A DNA stretch of 64,000 bases from CAYPPG01 sp964412555 (GCA_964412555.1 CAYPPG010000010.1:62001-126000), one strand, 5' to 3'; positions 33,593 to 43,368 are shown, counted from the first letter of the stretch. Notes: generated from the sequence alone by a model not told the origin. Made by a program: numbers and translations.

Positions 33593-34606
33593 ATGAACTC
33601 GATACCAATCGGCTCCCAACAAATCGGAACAAACAACCCCTGTTTCCTCATCGCCGAAGGCGGGCTCAATCACAATGGGAGTGTGGAGATTGCCGAAAAA
33701 ATGATCGAAACCGTCGCTGAATGTGGAGCGGATGCGATCAAGTTTCAAACCTATACTACCAAAGAATTATTCGCTCCCGATCACCCGGAATATGACAAGT
33801 TCCAAAAAATCACCTTCGGACGCGATGCCTACGAACACCTGCAATCCATTGCCGAACAGAACAAGATCATCCTGCTCTCCACCCCCTTCGACGAAGCCAG
33901 CGCGGATTTGCTCGAAGCGGTCGGAATACCGGCTTACAAAATCGGCTCCGGCGAAGTCACCCATCTGTCCTTTTTAAAATATCTTGCGGCAAAAGGGAAA
34001 CCGTTGATCCTCTCGACAGGAATGTCCACACTGAGCGAAATCGACGCCGCCGTTTGGGCAATCCAAAATTCCAAAAATCCGAACCTTGTTCTCCTGCATT
34101 GCGTTTCCGCCTATCCTTGCCCTCCGAGTCAAGCGAATGTGCGCGTTCTCACCACACTCCAAAAAAGGTACAACATATCGGTCGGTTTCTCCGACCACAC
34201 CCAATCGGATACAGCGACACTCGCGGCGGTTGCCCTCGGCGCTTGCGTAATCGAAAAACATTTTACGTTATCGCATCATCTGCCGGGCTGGGATCATTTT
34301 TTTTCCTACGATCCGACACAACTGAAACGATTTGTACATTCGATCAGAGAACTGGAAAAAACCCTCGGTTCGGATGAAAAAGAAATCCAAGAGATGGAAA
34401 AATCTATTCATCAAATCGCCCGGCGGGCGATTTATGCGAGAAAGAGTATCGAAAAAGGGGAAATCCTTACTCAAGAGAATCTAATCGTTCGGCGGCCGGC
34501 CGGCCCCTTGCCGGCGGATTGGCTGGAAATGATACTGGGAAAGAAAGTATGCCGCGAGATCCCCCAGGGAGAGGCGCTGCACACAGAGGATGTTGAGGAA
34601 ACCTAA
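33593..34606 (+). CDS. NeuB-family sialic/pseudaminic acid synthase-like protein
   Basis: A 337-residue PEP-dependent condensing enzyme. A TIM-barrel N-domain (FLIAEGGLNHNGSVEIAEKMIE, ADAIKFQTYTTKELF, AYKIGSGEVTHLSFLKYLA, LILSTGMSTLSEIDAAV, LLHCVSAYPCPPSQANVRVL, SVGFSDHTQSDTATLAAVALGACVIEKHFTL) is followed by an SAF/antifreeze-like domain (about 270-335, ARRAIYARKSIEKGEILTQENLIVRRP). Products in the family are NeuAc, legionaminate or pseudaminate; which one cannot be told. No CMP-sugar synthetase or epimerase is nearby. AAGGTGG precedes the ATG. Confidence 0.88.
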   Translation: MNSIPIGSQQIGTNNPCFLIAEGGLNHNGSVEIAEKMIETVAECGADAIKFQTYTTKELFAPDHPEYDKFQKITFGRDAYEHLQSIAEQNKIILLSTPFDEASADLLEAVGIPAYKIGSGEVTHLSFLKYLAAKGKPLILSTGMSTLSEIDAAVWAIQNSKNPNLVLLHCVSAYPCPPSQANVRVLTTLQKRYNISVGFSDHTQSDTATLAAVALGACVIEKHFTLSHHLPGWDHFFSYDPTQLKRFVHSIRELEKTLGSDEKEIQEMEKSIHQIARRAIYARKSIEKGEILTQENLIVRRPAGPLPADWLEMILGKKVCREIPQGEALHTEDVEET

Positions 34607-34669
34607 TTTTTTTTCAAGTGGTTACAATAGAGTATTGTACAACTCATCCAATAGAGAAGGAGAATACAC

Positions 34670-35671
34670 ATGAAGCATTTTTCTATTTTGATTTTCACAT
34701 TTTTGCTGACGGCTGCCATCCCGGCAGGAATTGGCTCTGCGCCCCATGACATCGTCTGGACGGATGATGTCACTCACAATCCGGTAATTGTCGAGCCGGG
34801 ATTGACGGAGGCCAACCGAGCCTACTACGGCTGTGTTCTTTTCGATTCCTATGCCAACAAATGGCGTGCTTGGTTCGACGCCAGCAGCGGTGCGGATGTG
34901 GGGTATGGGGAATCATCCGGATCGGAGGGCATTGAGTGGGGAAATTATGCGTTATGCCAAGGATTTCAGTCTTCCAAACAAAGCAAACCGTTTGTCATTC
35001 AACTGGGAGAAGATTCATTTCGAATGTGGTATATGGCCGAAGATCGGATCGGCGGCTATATTATCAATTCCTGTGTCTCCACTGACGGCGTGAATTGGAC
35101 CGAGGATGACTGGATTAACGGAATCGCAGAACCGGATCCCTCCCAGTTTGGTCCAACGGAACGATTCGCTGCAGTACAACTCGAAGACGGTACCTTTGTC
35201 GCGTACGTTCGATGTGAAGAAATCGATATTCCGGAAGCCCAGGAAGGAAAGCGGCTACACCGATATACCTCACCAGACGGTATAAACTGGACATGGACCG
35301 GTTATACCGGGGCGAACGATGAAGAGGGAATGGAAGGCATGGAGTTTTCCTCCGTCGTGAAACATCCGGATCGTGATGGAATCTGGTATGCGTGGGGCAG
35401 TCATGCCAATTCCGAATACCCATGCATTTCGTATGTTTCAACCGACGGCGGCCATACGTTTTCCCTCGATGAAAATCCGGTAGCGAACGTCGGAGAGCGG
35501 GAAACACAACCCTACAATCAAAACCGGAATTTCCATCCGAGTGTAACCTATTTGGGAAATGGGAATTGGATCATGTTCCGCTCTGTAGCCGATCCGAAAG
35601 CCATAGCGCGGGCAACAGGTGTTGAACCTCTGGAAACAAACACAAGTCACTGGGAATTGTACGACCGATAA
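34670..35671 (+). CDS. Secreted beta-propeller-like glycoside-hydrolase-like protein ending HWELYDR
   Basis: A 333-residue exported protein with a clean signal peptide (1-24, ending GIGSA). Repeating motifs of a five-bladed propeller (WRAWFDASSGADVGYGES, FRMWYMAEDRIGGYIINSCVSTDGVNWTEDDW, FVAYVRCEE, RYTSPDGINWTWTG, WYAWGSHANSEYPCISYVSTDGGHTFS) resemble GH32/GH43/sialidase-like proteins, with S-x-D-G-x-x-W/F Asp-box-like turns. No catalytic triad could be fixed. The end is SHWELYDR, close to the WxxY tail of other secreted proteins here but with two extra residues. AAGGAG precedes the ATG. Confidence 0.65.
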   Translation: MKHFSILIFTFLLTAAIPAGIGSAPHDIVWTDDVTHNPVIVEPGLTEANRAYYGCVLFDSYANKWRAWFDASSGADVGYGESSGSEGIEWGNYALCQGFQSSKQSKPFVIQLGEDSFRMWYMAEDRIGGYIINSCVSTDGVNWTEDDWINGIAEPDPSQFGPTERFAAVQLEDGTFVAYVRCEEIDIPEAQEGKRLHRYTSPDGINWTWTGYTGANDEEGMEGMEFSSVVKHPDRDGIWYAWGSHANSEYPCISYVSTDGGHTFSLDENPVANVGERETQPYNQNRNFHPSVTYLGNGNWIMFRSVADPKAIARATGVEPLETNTSHWELYDR

Positions 35672-35702
35672 TACTCAAACAAGTCAACCGGAAATCGTTT
35701 GA

Positions 35703-37043
35703 ATGGAAAATACTCCTGCCGAAAAAAAGAAAAATCTTCGAACCGTTCGCATCTCCCATCTCGAAAAAAAAGGCCGCGGTGTAGGAAAAACCGACACCGG
35801 AGGACAGCTCACCGTTCCCTATACGATTCCCGGCGAACTGATCGAAGTGGAAAAATTGAAACGCAAAGAAGGACGCGTGGTGAAAGTCACTGAACCTTCA
35901 CCGCACCGTATTCATCCTTTGTGCAAACACTTCACTGTATGTGGCGGCTGCGCGTGGCAACATATCGATTACGAACATCAATTAACAATCAAAAAAAAGT
36001 CGATTGCCGACCTCATTTCGCACCATTCCATTCCAATCGATATTGTCAATATTGATATCGTACCATCCCCCCCGTACGAGTACCGAAACCGCATGGATTA
36101 TGTCTGGTGGTTCGACGGCCGCTTCGGTCTGCGCCAGCGGGGCAAGTGGCATTCGATTGTGAATTTGGAGGAATGCCATTTACTACCTCAACCGGTCATG
36201 AAGATCGTCTTCGAAGTGAATCGAAGGGTACAGAATGCAGGACTTCCGTTTCGCGATCAAAAGAAAAAAATCCCCGGCTTACGCTATCTAATCATCCGCC
36301 GAGGCGTTTTCACCGGCGAAGTCATGCTCCTATTCGTCACGGATCCTATGGAACTGCCACACTCGCTATGGAAAGAATTGGAGGGAATCAACAGCGTCTA
36401 TCAACTGATCAACGATAACCTAGAAAATGACAATTCCGACGGCAGACCGGTTCATGTAGCAGGAGAGATTTTTTTAAGGGAAAACATTTGCGGAAAAACT
36501 TTCAAGTATGGCCCACGCAGTTTCTTCCAACCCAATCCGGTAATGGCCGAAAAAATGGTAGAGCACATTCGAGCACTCCTCTTGCAAGAAGATTACTCGA
36601 AAAAAGGTCTTTTGGACTTGTATTGCGGTGTTGGATTGTTTTCTGCATTACTGGTAGATCATTTTCGAGAAGTGAAAGGCATTGAATGCTCGGAAGAAGC
36701 AGTAAACGCAGCAAAAGAAAACGCAAAGAATCTTCCCGCAACATTTCTCTGTGAAGACGCAATAAAAATATCACAAGAGCATTTTACGGATACAGATGTA
36801 TTGATCGCCGACCCTCCCCGCGTGGGAATTCACCCCAAAACATTGCAATCCATTAAAAATCATCCCTTTCGCCGAATCATATACGTCTCCTGCAATCCAA
36901 GACGAGGACTAGAAGATATCGAAAAACTAAGCGAACAATACGATATCCAATCGATCCGCCTATTCGACCAATTCCCCCAAACCCCGCATGTCGAAATGAT
37001 CGCCGACATGAAACGAAAAGATTCCTTTTCTCCTCCGACTTGA
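35703..37043 (+). CDS. 23S rRNA (uracil-5-)-methyltransferase, RlmD/RumA-like
   Basis: A 446-residue SAM-dependent RNA methyltransferase. An N-terminal TRAM domain (RISHLEKKGRGVGKTDTGGQLTVPYTIPGELIEVE) is followed by a 4Fe-4S cluster motif (C74, C80, C83 in CKHFTVCGGCAWQH, with a later Cys such as in LEECHLL). The methyltransferase domain has LLDLYCGVGLFSALL, IECSEEAVNAAKENA, VLIADPPRVG and the nucleophile Cys in IIYVSCNPRRGLEDI. It would methylate U in 23S rRNA or tRNA; RlmD, RlmCD and TrmA-like members share this form. The ATG has no clear ribosome site and follows the preceding gene by 31 nt. Confidence 0.9.
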   Translation: MENTPAEKKKNLRTVRISHLEKKGRGVGKTDTGGQLTVPYTIPGELIEVEKLKRKEGRVVKVTEPSPHRIHPLCKHFTVCGGCAWQHIDYEHQLTIKKKSIADLISHHSIPIDIVNIDIVPSPPYEYRNRMDYVWWFDGRFGLRQRGKWHSIVNLEECHLLPQPVMKIVFEVNRRVQNAGLPFRDQKKKIPGLRYLIIRRGVFTGEVMLLFVTDPMELPHSLWKELEGINSVYQLINDNLENDNSDGRPVHVAGEIFLRENICGKTFKYGPRSFFQPNPVMAEKMVEHIRALLLQEDYSKKGLLDLYCGVGLFSALLVDHFREVKGIECSEEAVNAAKENAKNLPATFLCEDAIKISQEHFTDTDVLIADPPRVGIHPKTLQSIKNHPFRRIIYVSCNPRRGLEDIEKLSEQYDIQSIRLFDQFPQTPHVEMIADMKRKDSFSPPT

Positions 37044-37083
37044 TTTTTAACGGCATACTGTGAGATAGTAAATAGGAGTAAAT

Positions 37084-37150
37084 GTCGGAGCGCGGGCATC
37101 CCTGCCCGCATCTTGCAGTCGGAGCGCGGGCATCCTTGCCCGCATCTTTT
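37084..37150. repeat. Two copies of the GCGGGCATCCCTGCCCGC hairpin repeat
   Basis: Two direct copies of about 32 bp (GTCGGAGCGCGGGCATCCCTG...CATCTTG and GTCGGAGCGCGGGCATCCTTG...CATCTTT) lie between the methyltransferase and the GH172 gene. Same family as at 4.6, 46.4, 51.4 and 58.2 kb. Confidence 0.85.
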
Positions 37151-37205
37151 AACATGTGCATTTTCATAGTTATATCTGCACTCATACAAAAAAGGAGAGA
37201 ATTAA

Positions 37206-38396
37206 ATGAAAAAAACAACCACATTCACCTGGATCATATTAACCGGATTCATAATCGGCATGATCGCTCCAACCATCTTCGCCCAATCCACCATGATGGA
37301 CGGCTTGGCGGAAGAACGGGATTTCAAAACGAAACGCGTATCCAGTTTTGACCAAACCGGCGGAAACGCAGACCGGCTGACCATCGAACCGAAAGAAATC
37401 GCTGTGCTCGCCGATATCGAAGGCGCAGGAATCATCAAACACATTTGGTTCACCATCAATCACCCGGATAAACTCTACCGCCGCAACTTGATCCTTCGCA
37501 TGTATTGGGATGGTGAAACCAATCCCAGTGTCGAATGCCCAGTAGGCGATTTCTTCGGCCAGGGATGGGGTGAAGAATATAACTATGCCGCCCTGCCGCT
37601 GGCAGCCGCACCGACAGGTGGAAAAGCATTGAATTGCTATTTCCCCATGCCCTTCAGCAAACGGGCGAAAATCACCATCGAAAATCAATCCGAGCAACGC
37701 TGTAATGCCTTTTATTATTTCATCGATTATGAAGAGCATCGGCGGATCGGTTCGGATCAATACCGTTTCCATGCCTGGTGGAATTGTGAAATCACCGAAC
37801 CGTGGAAAGGTGACGAAAACGAATGGAATACCCTGCGCCAACCGGCGGACGAGAATCCGACCGACGAGCATAATTATGTCATCATTGACGCCGAAGGGGA
37901 GGGACATTATGTAGGAGTGAATTATTATGTAAACTGCCCTTCGCCAATGTGGTACGGAGAGGGAGACGATATGTGGCTCATCGACGGCGAAGAATGGCCC
38001 GGCTCGCTTCACGGTACCGGTACGGAAGATTACTTCAATTCCTCCTGGTGCCCGAAAGAAGTGTACATCCATCCGTTTTTTGGATATCCAAGAGTCAACG
38101 ACAACATCGGTTGGTTGGGACGTACTCACTGCTACCGGTTTCACATCCAAGATCCCATTGTCTTCAAAGACAGCGTCCGCGGAACAATCGAACATGGTCA
38201 CGCGAACAACATGACACTGGAAATTGCAACGGTTGCCTATTGGTACCAGAAAGAGCCTCACAAAATGTTCAAACCTCTCCCGGGACCGGATAAACGCAAA
38301 CCGCTGCCGGAAATCGGAGTCGTCGACATCCATCGTTGGCGCGACGCCTGGCGCGAAAAAATGGGCGGTGGCGTTCTCTGGGGCAATGAACAATAG
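37206..38396 (+). CDS. Secreted GH172 (DUF2961) protein
   Basis: A 396-residue protein with a signal peptide (1-27, ending TIFAQ). The domain matches DUF2961, now classed GH172: RVSSFDQTGGNADRL, ADIEGAGIIKHIWFTIN, DGETNPSVECPVGDFFGQGW, LNCYFPMPFSKRAKITIENQSE, ADDMWLIDGEEWPGSLHGTGTEDYFN-like text here as DDMWLIDGEEWPGSLHGTGT, and EHGHANNMTLEIATVAYWYQ. Characterised GH172 enzymes act on difructose dianhydride and arabinofuranosidic linkages. The acid pair in V-E-C-P-V-G-D and T-E-D-Y fits. AAAGGAG precedes the ATG. The C-terminus lacks the WxxY tail. Confidence 0.9.
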   Translation: MKKTTTFTWIILTGFIIGMIAPTIFAQSTMMDGLAEERDFKTKRVSSFDQTGGNADRLTIEPKEIAVLADIEGAGIIKHIWFTINHPDKLYRRNLILRMYWDGETNPSVECPVGDFFGQGWGEEYNYAALPLAAAPTGGKALNCYFPMPFSKRAKITIENQSEQRCNAFYYFIDYEEHRRIGSDQYRFHAWWNCEITEPWKGDENEWNTLRQPADENPTDEHNYVIIDAEGEGHYVGVNYYVNCPSPMWYGEGDDMWLIDGEEWPGSLHGTGTEDYFNSSWCPKEVYIHPFFGYPRVNDNIGWLGRTHCYRFHIQDPIVFKDSVRGTIEHGHANNMTLEIATVAYWYQKEPHKMFKPLPGPDKRKPLPEIGVVDIHRWRDAWREKMGGGVLWGNEQ

Positions 38397-38418
38397 AATA
38401 TATTGTGCGCACAAAAGG

Positions 38419-38482
38419 GGTAGACACACCGGTCTACCTCAACATATTGTAGGGGCAATCCTGTGTGATTGTCCTGTTTTTT
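38419..38482 (+). terminator. Double hairpin ending in a T-tract after the GH172 gene
   Basis: GGTAGAC/GTCTACC (38419-38438) is followed by a stem GGGCAATC/GATTGTCC (38453-38474, one G-T pair) and TTTTTT (38477-38482). Here the orientation suits termination of the plus-strand GH172 gene. The stem sequences recur at 32.1 kb. Confidence 0.7.
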
Positions 38483-38672
38483 CTTAACACATAATCGATA
38501 TCCTGTAAAAAGATTCTATTCTTTCCCCTATCCCGCTTCGCCAAATTGAAGAATCATCTATAATCTACCTGATTCTTATGCTCTGTTTTTCCTATATCCC
38601 TTCAATCGGGTACACGAATTATCTGTATGATCGATTCATACGACATCCAAAACAGCGCTTTCCATCAACAGA

Positions 38673-38733
38673 TGTGGATAACGTGTACCTACTGCCAATA
38701 ATACGATGAAAGAAAGAATTACAGAGTGGATAA
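38673..38733. promoter_or_regulatory. DnaA-box-like sites in the carB leader
   Basis: TGTGGATAA (38673-38681) is the exact complement of the DnaA box TTATCCACA, and AGTGGATAA (38725-38733) differs by one base. Both lie in the 400-nt gap (38397-38796) between GH172 and carB. No dnaA, dnaN, gidA or parAB is near, so a regulatory use or chance is more likely than an origin. Confidence 0.35.
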
Positions 38734-38796
38734 AATATACACAATCCACCCGGAAATAATTCTGCAAATGATACTTAAAGAGAGGAAAAACCTTCC

Positions 38797-41700
38797 ATGC
38801 CAAGACGCGATGATATTCACAAAGTCATGATTATCGGCTCCGGTCCGATCATTATCGGCCAAGCCTGCGAGTTCGATTATTCCGGTACGCAAGCGTGCAA
38901 AGCGCTTCGCAGTCTCGGATATGAAATCGTTCTCGTCAACTCCAACCCGGCAACCATCATGACCGATCCGGGGATGGCGGATGTGACCTATATCGAACCG
39001 CTCAATGTGCAAACCATGGCCAAAATTCTCGAAAAAGAACGCCCGGATGCACTGCTTCCCAATTTAGGAGGACAATCCGGTTTGAATCTATCCTCAGAGC
39101 TCCATCAAGCCGGCGTATTGGAAAAATTCGACTGCCATGTAATCGGTGTTCAGGTCGATGCCATCGAACGCGGCGAAGATCGCACTGCCTTTAAAAATAC
39201 CATGGACAAACTTGGTATCGAAATGCCCCGCAGTAAAGCGGTCAACAGCGTCGAAGAGGCGGAAGAAATCGCATCCGAACTGGGATATCCGATCGTCATT
39301 CGTCCTGCCTATACGATGGGAGGCACAGGTGGCGGACTTGTCTACAATGTCGAGGAACTGCGCATCGTCGCCGCCCGTGGCCTTGCAGCCAGTATGATTC
39401 ATCAAATACTCGTTGAAGAATCCGTACTGGGCTGGGAAGAATTGGAACTCGAAGTCGTCCGCGATGCCAAAAACCAGATGATCACCGTCTGTTTCATTGA
39501 AAACGTCGATGCAATGGGCGTGCACACCGGCGATTCTTACTGCACCGCTCCTATGCTCACTATCGATCCGGAATTGCAACAACGGCTGCAAAAATATTCT
39601 TACGACATCGTCGAAGCCATTCAAGTTATCGGCGGAACCAACATTCAATTCGCTCACGATCCCAAAACAGGACGTGTCGTGGTGATTGAAATCAACCCCC
39701 GCACCTCTCGTTCCTCCGCTCTCGCCTCGAAAGCGACTGGTTTTCCTATCGCTTTGGTCTCTTCCAAACTGGCCGGCGGGCTGACAATGGATGAAATCCC
39801 CTATTGGCGTGACGGTACATTGGAAAAATACACTCCTTCCGGCGATTACGTGGTCGTCAAATTCGCCCGTTGGGCGTTCGAAAAGTTCAAAAACGCTCAA
39901 GATAAACTCGGCACTCAAATGCGGGCTGTCGGCGAAGTCATGTCCATCGGCAAACATTATAAAGAAGCTTTTCAAAAGTCCATTCGTTCACTCGAAAACG
40001 GACGGTACGGCCTCGGCTTCGTCAAAGATTTCAATACGAAATCGCTCGATAAATTGATGAACATGCTCAACGAACCCAGCAGTGAACGCCAGTTCATCAT
40101 GTATGAAGCCCTACGTAAAGGCGCCACCGTCGAAGCGCTTCATGAAAAAACGCACATCAAAGCCTGGTTCATCGAGCAAATGAAAGAATTGGTCGAACTG
40201 GAAGAAAAAATCCTTCAATATAAAGGAAAAGAACTTCCTGACGAACTGTTGACACAAGCCAAAAAAGATGGTTTCGCCGATAAATATCTCGCGAAACTGT
40301 TGGAGACGACTGAAAAAGCCATCCGCGAAAAACGTACTACACTGGGTGTGGTGGAAGGCTGGGAACCGGTTCCCGTATCCGGTGTCGAAAACGCCGCTTA
40401 TTACTTCTCTACCTACAATGCTCCGGATGTCGTCCCCACCAGTGACCGTAAAAAAGTATTGGTTCTTGGTGGTGGTCCCAACCGCATCGGCCAGGGAATT
40501 GAATTCGACTATTGCTGTGTGCATGCCGCTTTTGCCGTCAAAGATGCCGGACTCGAAACCATCATGGTCAATTGCAATCCGGAAACGGTATCGACCGATT
40601 ATGACACCTCCGATAAACTCTATTTCGAACCACTCACCGTCGAAGATGTTCTTAGCATTTATCAAAAAGAGAAACCCATGGGCGCAATCGTCCAATTCGG
40701 TGGCCAAACGCCTCTGAACATCGCCGCCGAACTAGAAGAAAACGGCGTCAACATTCTCGGCACGCCTCCTGCAACCATCGAAATGGCCGAAGACCGCGAC
40801 CAATTCCGCGCCATGATGGAAAAATTAGGCATCCCCATGCCCGCCGCCGCTATTGCTATAAATCTCGAACAAGCACTCGCCGCAGCCGCCAGCATCGGCT
40901 ATCCACTGATGCTGCGGCCATCCTTCGTTCTTGGAGGACGCGGTATGGAAGTCATCTACGATGAACAAATGCTGCGCGACTACATCAACGAAGCCGTCGG
41001 CGTTACACCGGAACGTCCTATCCTGATCGACAAATTCCTCGAAAATGCCATTGAAGCGGAAACGGATGCCATTTGTGACGGAACCGATGTCTTCGTACCC
41101 GCTATCATGGAACATATCGAACTAGCGGGCGTTCACTCCGGCGATTCGGCATGTGTCATTCCAACGATCAGCATCCCTGAAAAGCATATTCAAACAATCA
41201 CCGACTTTACGAAGAGAATCGCTTTGGAAATGGGTGTGGTGGGTCTCATGAATATTCAATATGCCATCGCCAATGACACCGTTTATATTCTCGAAGCCAA
41301 TCCGCGTGCTTCCCGAACTGTTCCTCTGGTTTCAAAAGTGTGTAACGTTTCCATGGCCCGCATCGCCACTCAGCTGATGCTTGGTAAAAAATTATCCGAA
41401 ATGAATTTGGAAAACCGCAAAATCCCCCACTTCGGTGTGAAAGAAGCCGTTTTCCCCTTCCCCATGTTCCCCGAAGTCGATCCCGTGCTTGGTCCTGAAA
41501 TGCGTTCCACCGGCGAAGTGCTCGGTATGGCGGATAGTTTCGGCATGGCGTTCTTTAAAGCGCAAGCGGCTGCCAAACAGATGCTCCCGACCGAAGGCGC
41601 CGTCCTGCTCAGCGTCTCCAACAAAGATAATCCCATTGTCTTGAAAGTGGCTCAAAAATTCGCCGAACTCGGTATGACCATCAAAGCGACACAAGGTACT

Positions 41701-41997
41701 CATGAATTCCTAAATCAAAACGGGATATCTTCCGAGCCGATCTTGAAATTGCACGAAGGCCGCCCCAATATTGCCGATGGAATCAAAAACGGTGAAATCC
41801 ATCTCGTCATCAACACCCCAATGGGACGCCAAGGACAGTATGATGATTCCTACATCCGCAAAGATGCTATCAAATACAACGTCCCCTATATCACCACATT
41901 GACCGCAGCTCTCGCCACTGCGGAAGGCATCGCCGCCCGTAAGAAGAGCGAACTTATAGTGAAATCGCTGCAAGAGTACCATAGGGATATCCAATAA
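38797..41997 (+). CDS. carB: Carbamoyl-phosphate synthase large subunit CarB
   Basis: A 1066-residue synthetase making carbamoyl phosphate from bicarbonate, ATP and glutamine-derived ammonia for pyrimidine and arginine synthesis. Two homologous ATP-grasp halves are seen: MIIGSGPIIIGQACEFDYSGTQACKALR...RPAYTMGGTGGG...EINPRTSRSSALASKATG in the first, and VLGGGPNRIGQGIEFDYCCVHAAFAVK...RPSFVLGGRGMEV...EANPRASRTVPLVSKV in the second. The C-terminal MGS-like allosteric domain (about 930-1066) reads AQKFAELGMTIKATQGTHEFL and HLVINTPMGR. The length matches the family (about 1070). carA is not adjacent. GAGAGG lies before the ATG. Confidence 0.97.
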   Translation: MPRRDDIHKVMIIGSGPIIIGQACEFDYSGTQACKALRSLGYEIVLVNSNPATIMTDPGMADVTYIEPLNVQTMAKILEKERPDALLPNLGGQSGLNLSSELHQAGVLEKFDCHVIGVQVDAIERGEDRTAFKNTMDKLGIEMPRSKAVNSVEEAEEIASELGYPIVIRPAYTMGGTGGGLVYNVEELRIVAARGLAASMIHQILVEESVLGWEELELEVVRDAKNQMITVCFIENVDAMGVHTGDSYCTAPMLTIDPELQQRLQKYSYDIVEAIQVIGGTNIQFAHDPKTGRVVVIEINPRTSRSSALASKATGFPIALVSSKLAGGLTMDEIPYWRDGTLEKYTPSGDYVVVKFARWAFEKFKNAQDKLGTQMRAVGEVMSIGKHYKEAFQKSIRSLENGRYGLGFVKDFNTKSLDKLMNMLNEPSSERQFIMYEALRKGATVEALHEKTHIKAWFIEQMKELVELEEKILQYKGKELPDELLTQAKKDGFADKYLAKLLETTEKAIREKRTTLGVVEGWEPVPVSGVENAAYYFSTYNAPDVVPTSDRKKVLVLGGGPNRIGQGIEFDYCCVHAAFAVKDAGLETIMVNCNPETVSTDYDTSDKLYFEPLTVEDVLSIYQKEKPMGAIVQFGGQTPLNIAAELEENGVNILGTPPATIEMAEDRDQFRAMMEKLGIPMPAAAIAINLEQALAAAASIGYPLMLRPSFVLGGRGMEVIYDEQMLRDYINEAVGVTPERPILIDKFLENAIEAETDAICDGTDVFVPAIMEHIELAGVHSGDSACVIPTISIPEKHIQTITDFTKRIALEMGVVGLMNIQYAIANDTVYILEANPRASRTVPLVSKVCNVSMARIATQLMLGKKLSEMNLENRKIPHFGVKEAVFPFPMFPEVDPVLGPEMRSTGEVLGMADSFGMAFFKAQAAAKQMLPTEGAVLLSVSNKDNPIVLKVAQKFAELGMTIKATQGTHEFLNQNGISSEPILKLHEGRPNIADGIKNGEIHLVINTPMGRQGQYDDSYIRKDAIKYNVPYITTLTAALATAEGIAARKKSELIVKSLQEYHRDIQ

Positions 41998-42010
41998 CCG
42001 TCATCTCATA

Positions 42011-42036
42011 GGGGCGCGATTGACGTGCCCCTTTCT
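42011..42036 (+). terminator. Terminator-like hairpin after carB
   Basis: GGGGCGCG and CGTGCCCC pair (one G-T) around ATTGA, followed by TTTCTTCTCTTT. It lies 13 nt after the carB stop. The remaining carB-kinase gap has a TATAAT at 42145-42150 with no clear -35 box. Confidence 0.65.
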
Positions 42037-42300
42037 TCTCTTTATCCATACCTTTTCAATTTAAATCTTTACCTCAATTTCCAATTTTACATCTCTTCTA
42101 TCATGTGATACAATTTATAAAGAATGTTCACTCTAAAGTATACATATAATGCAATTTCAGGCTCAACAGACAATGCCACTGATTTGGGTTTCTTTTCATC
42201 TTGAGATTCAGATGGGGATATACAAATTTTAGAGACGAGCAGTCCGTTTATTAATTCTCAGAGATTCTGTATGGAACCTCAAAAAGTATAGGAGTTTATC

Positions 42301-43296
42301 ATGGATAAATTGGATACCTTTAAAGAAAGACACTCAGGAAATGAAATACAACACCAACAGCAACCGGAACCAGAACATGATAATTTGCCCTTAAGTCACC
42401 ACCCAATCGGGTTACACGAAAAAATAGAATTGCTGCATTTAGGTCTCTGGGAAATCGGATTGGATGGAAAAACGTTGTGTATCAATCCCACTGCTTGTTC
42501 CATTCTTGAATTTGATGAACCTGCAGAAATTGTTGGTATGCCCTACTCTACTTTCTTTTCTAAGGAAAATCTTCGGCAATTTGAACGATTTTTTCATTCC
42601 CAAGAGGCCTTCTCTCCTTTCCGATTTGAAATAATCGGCAAAAAAGGTACCCACAAAACAATTGTTATGGCTGGAATGCCTCTCATGCTTGATTCTGCTC
42701 AAGTTCACGGAATATTGTTTTACTTTTATGAAGTGAAACAAAATCAAACGGATGTCGAAGCAATTTTCAAGGAATGCGATCTTTATCGAACCATTGTAGA
42801 AACAACCAGCGAAGGAATCTGGATTATCAATGCCGCCGAAGAAACGGTATTCGTCAATGACAATCTATGTCATTTTTTAGGATATTCGCCCCATGACATG
42901 ATTGGGAAGCCCATTTCTTCATTTATAAATAAAGAGGAAATTAATTTCTTGCGGAAGAAACTTTTCCAACGACAAAAGGGGGTTTGGGAACGATATGATT
43001 ACCAATTACGGCATAAAAATGGTAGCTATACATGGGCTATTGTAAGCGCCTCCCCCATCATGGACTCTGAAAAAAACTATTGGGGATCGCTCGCCATGGT
43101 CATGGATATTACTGACCGGAAACAAAAAGAGCAGGAATTACACGAAACCAATACTCTTTTAGAAAAAACCTTCGATAGTTTGAACGAAGCCGTATTGGTG
43201 ATCGATCCCGCCAATCGAAGCATCGTCAAATGCAATTCTGCTGTCGAGTCAATATTCGGCTATTCGATGGATGAATTGGCCGGGAAAAATACGTAA
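42301..43296 (+). CDS. 5' fragment of the sensor kinase (PAS domains)
   Basis: This 331-residue piece begins at the natural ATG and ends at the first internal TAA. It holds a charged N-terminal stretch (ERHSGNEIQHQQQPEPEHDN), two complete PAS domains and half of a third. If translated alone it would be a cytosolic sensor fragment without a kinase; no transmembrane segment is seen. See the full-length entry for the break. Confidence 0.6.
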   Translation: MDKLDTFKERHSGNEIQHQQQPEPEHDNLPLSHHPIGLHEKIELLHLGLWEIGLDGKTLCINPTACSILEFDEPAEIVGMPYSTFFSKENLRQFERFFHSQEAFSPFRFEIIGKKGTHKTIVMAGMPLMLDSAQVHGILFYFYEVKQNQTDVEAIFKECDLYRTIVETTSEGIWIINAAEETVFVNDNLCHFLGYSPHDMIGKPISSFINKEEINFLRKKLFQRQKGVWERYDYQLRHKNGSYTWAIVSASPIMDSEKNYWGSLAMVMDITDRKQKEQELHETNTLLEKTFDSLNEAVLVIDPANRSIVKCNSAVESIFGYSMDELAGKNT

Positions 43297-43368
43297 ATTC
43301 TTCACATCGATGATGAAAAGTGGGAGCAATTCGCCAGAATTGGCAATCCAATCCTAGATCGTGACGGT

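Noticed and set aside
37239..38429. 396-residue open frame antisense to the GH172 gene
   Set aside because: It has no recognisable domain and mirrors the real gene, which has a signal peptide, a ribosome site and full GH172 similarity.
38673..38733. Replication origin at the DnaA-like boxes
   Set aside because: Only two boxes, no AT-rich unwinding element judged convincing, and no origin-linked genes.
39094..39975. 293-residue open frame antisense to carB
   Set aside because: No domain; opposite strand of a highly conserved gene.
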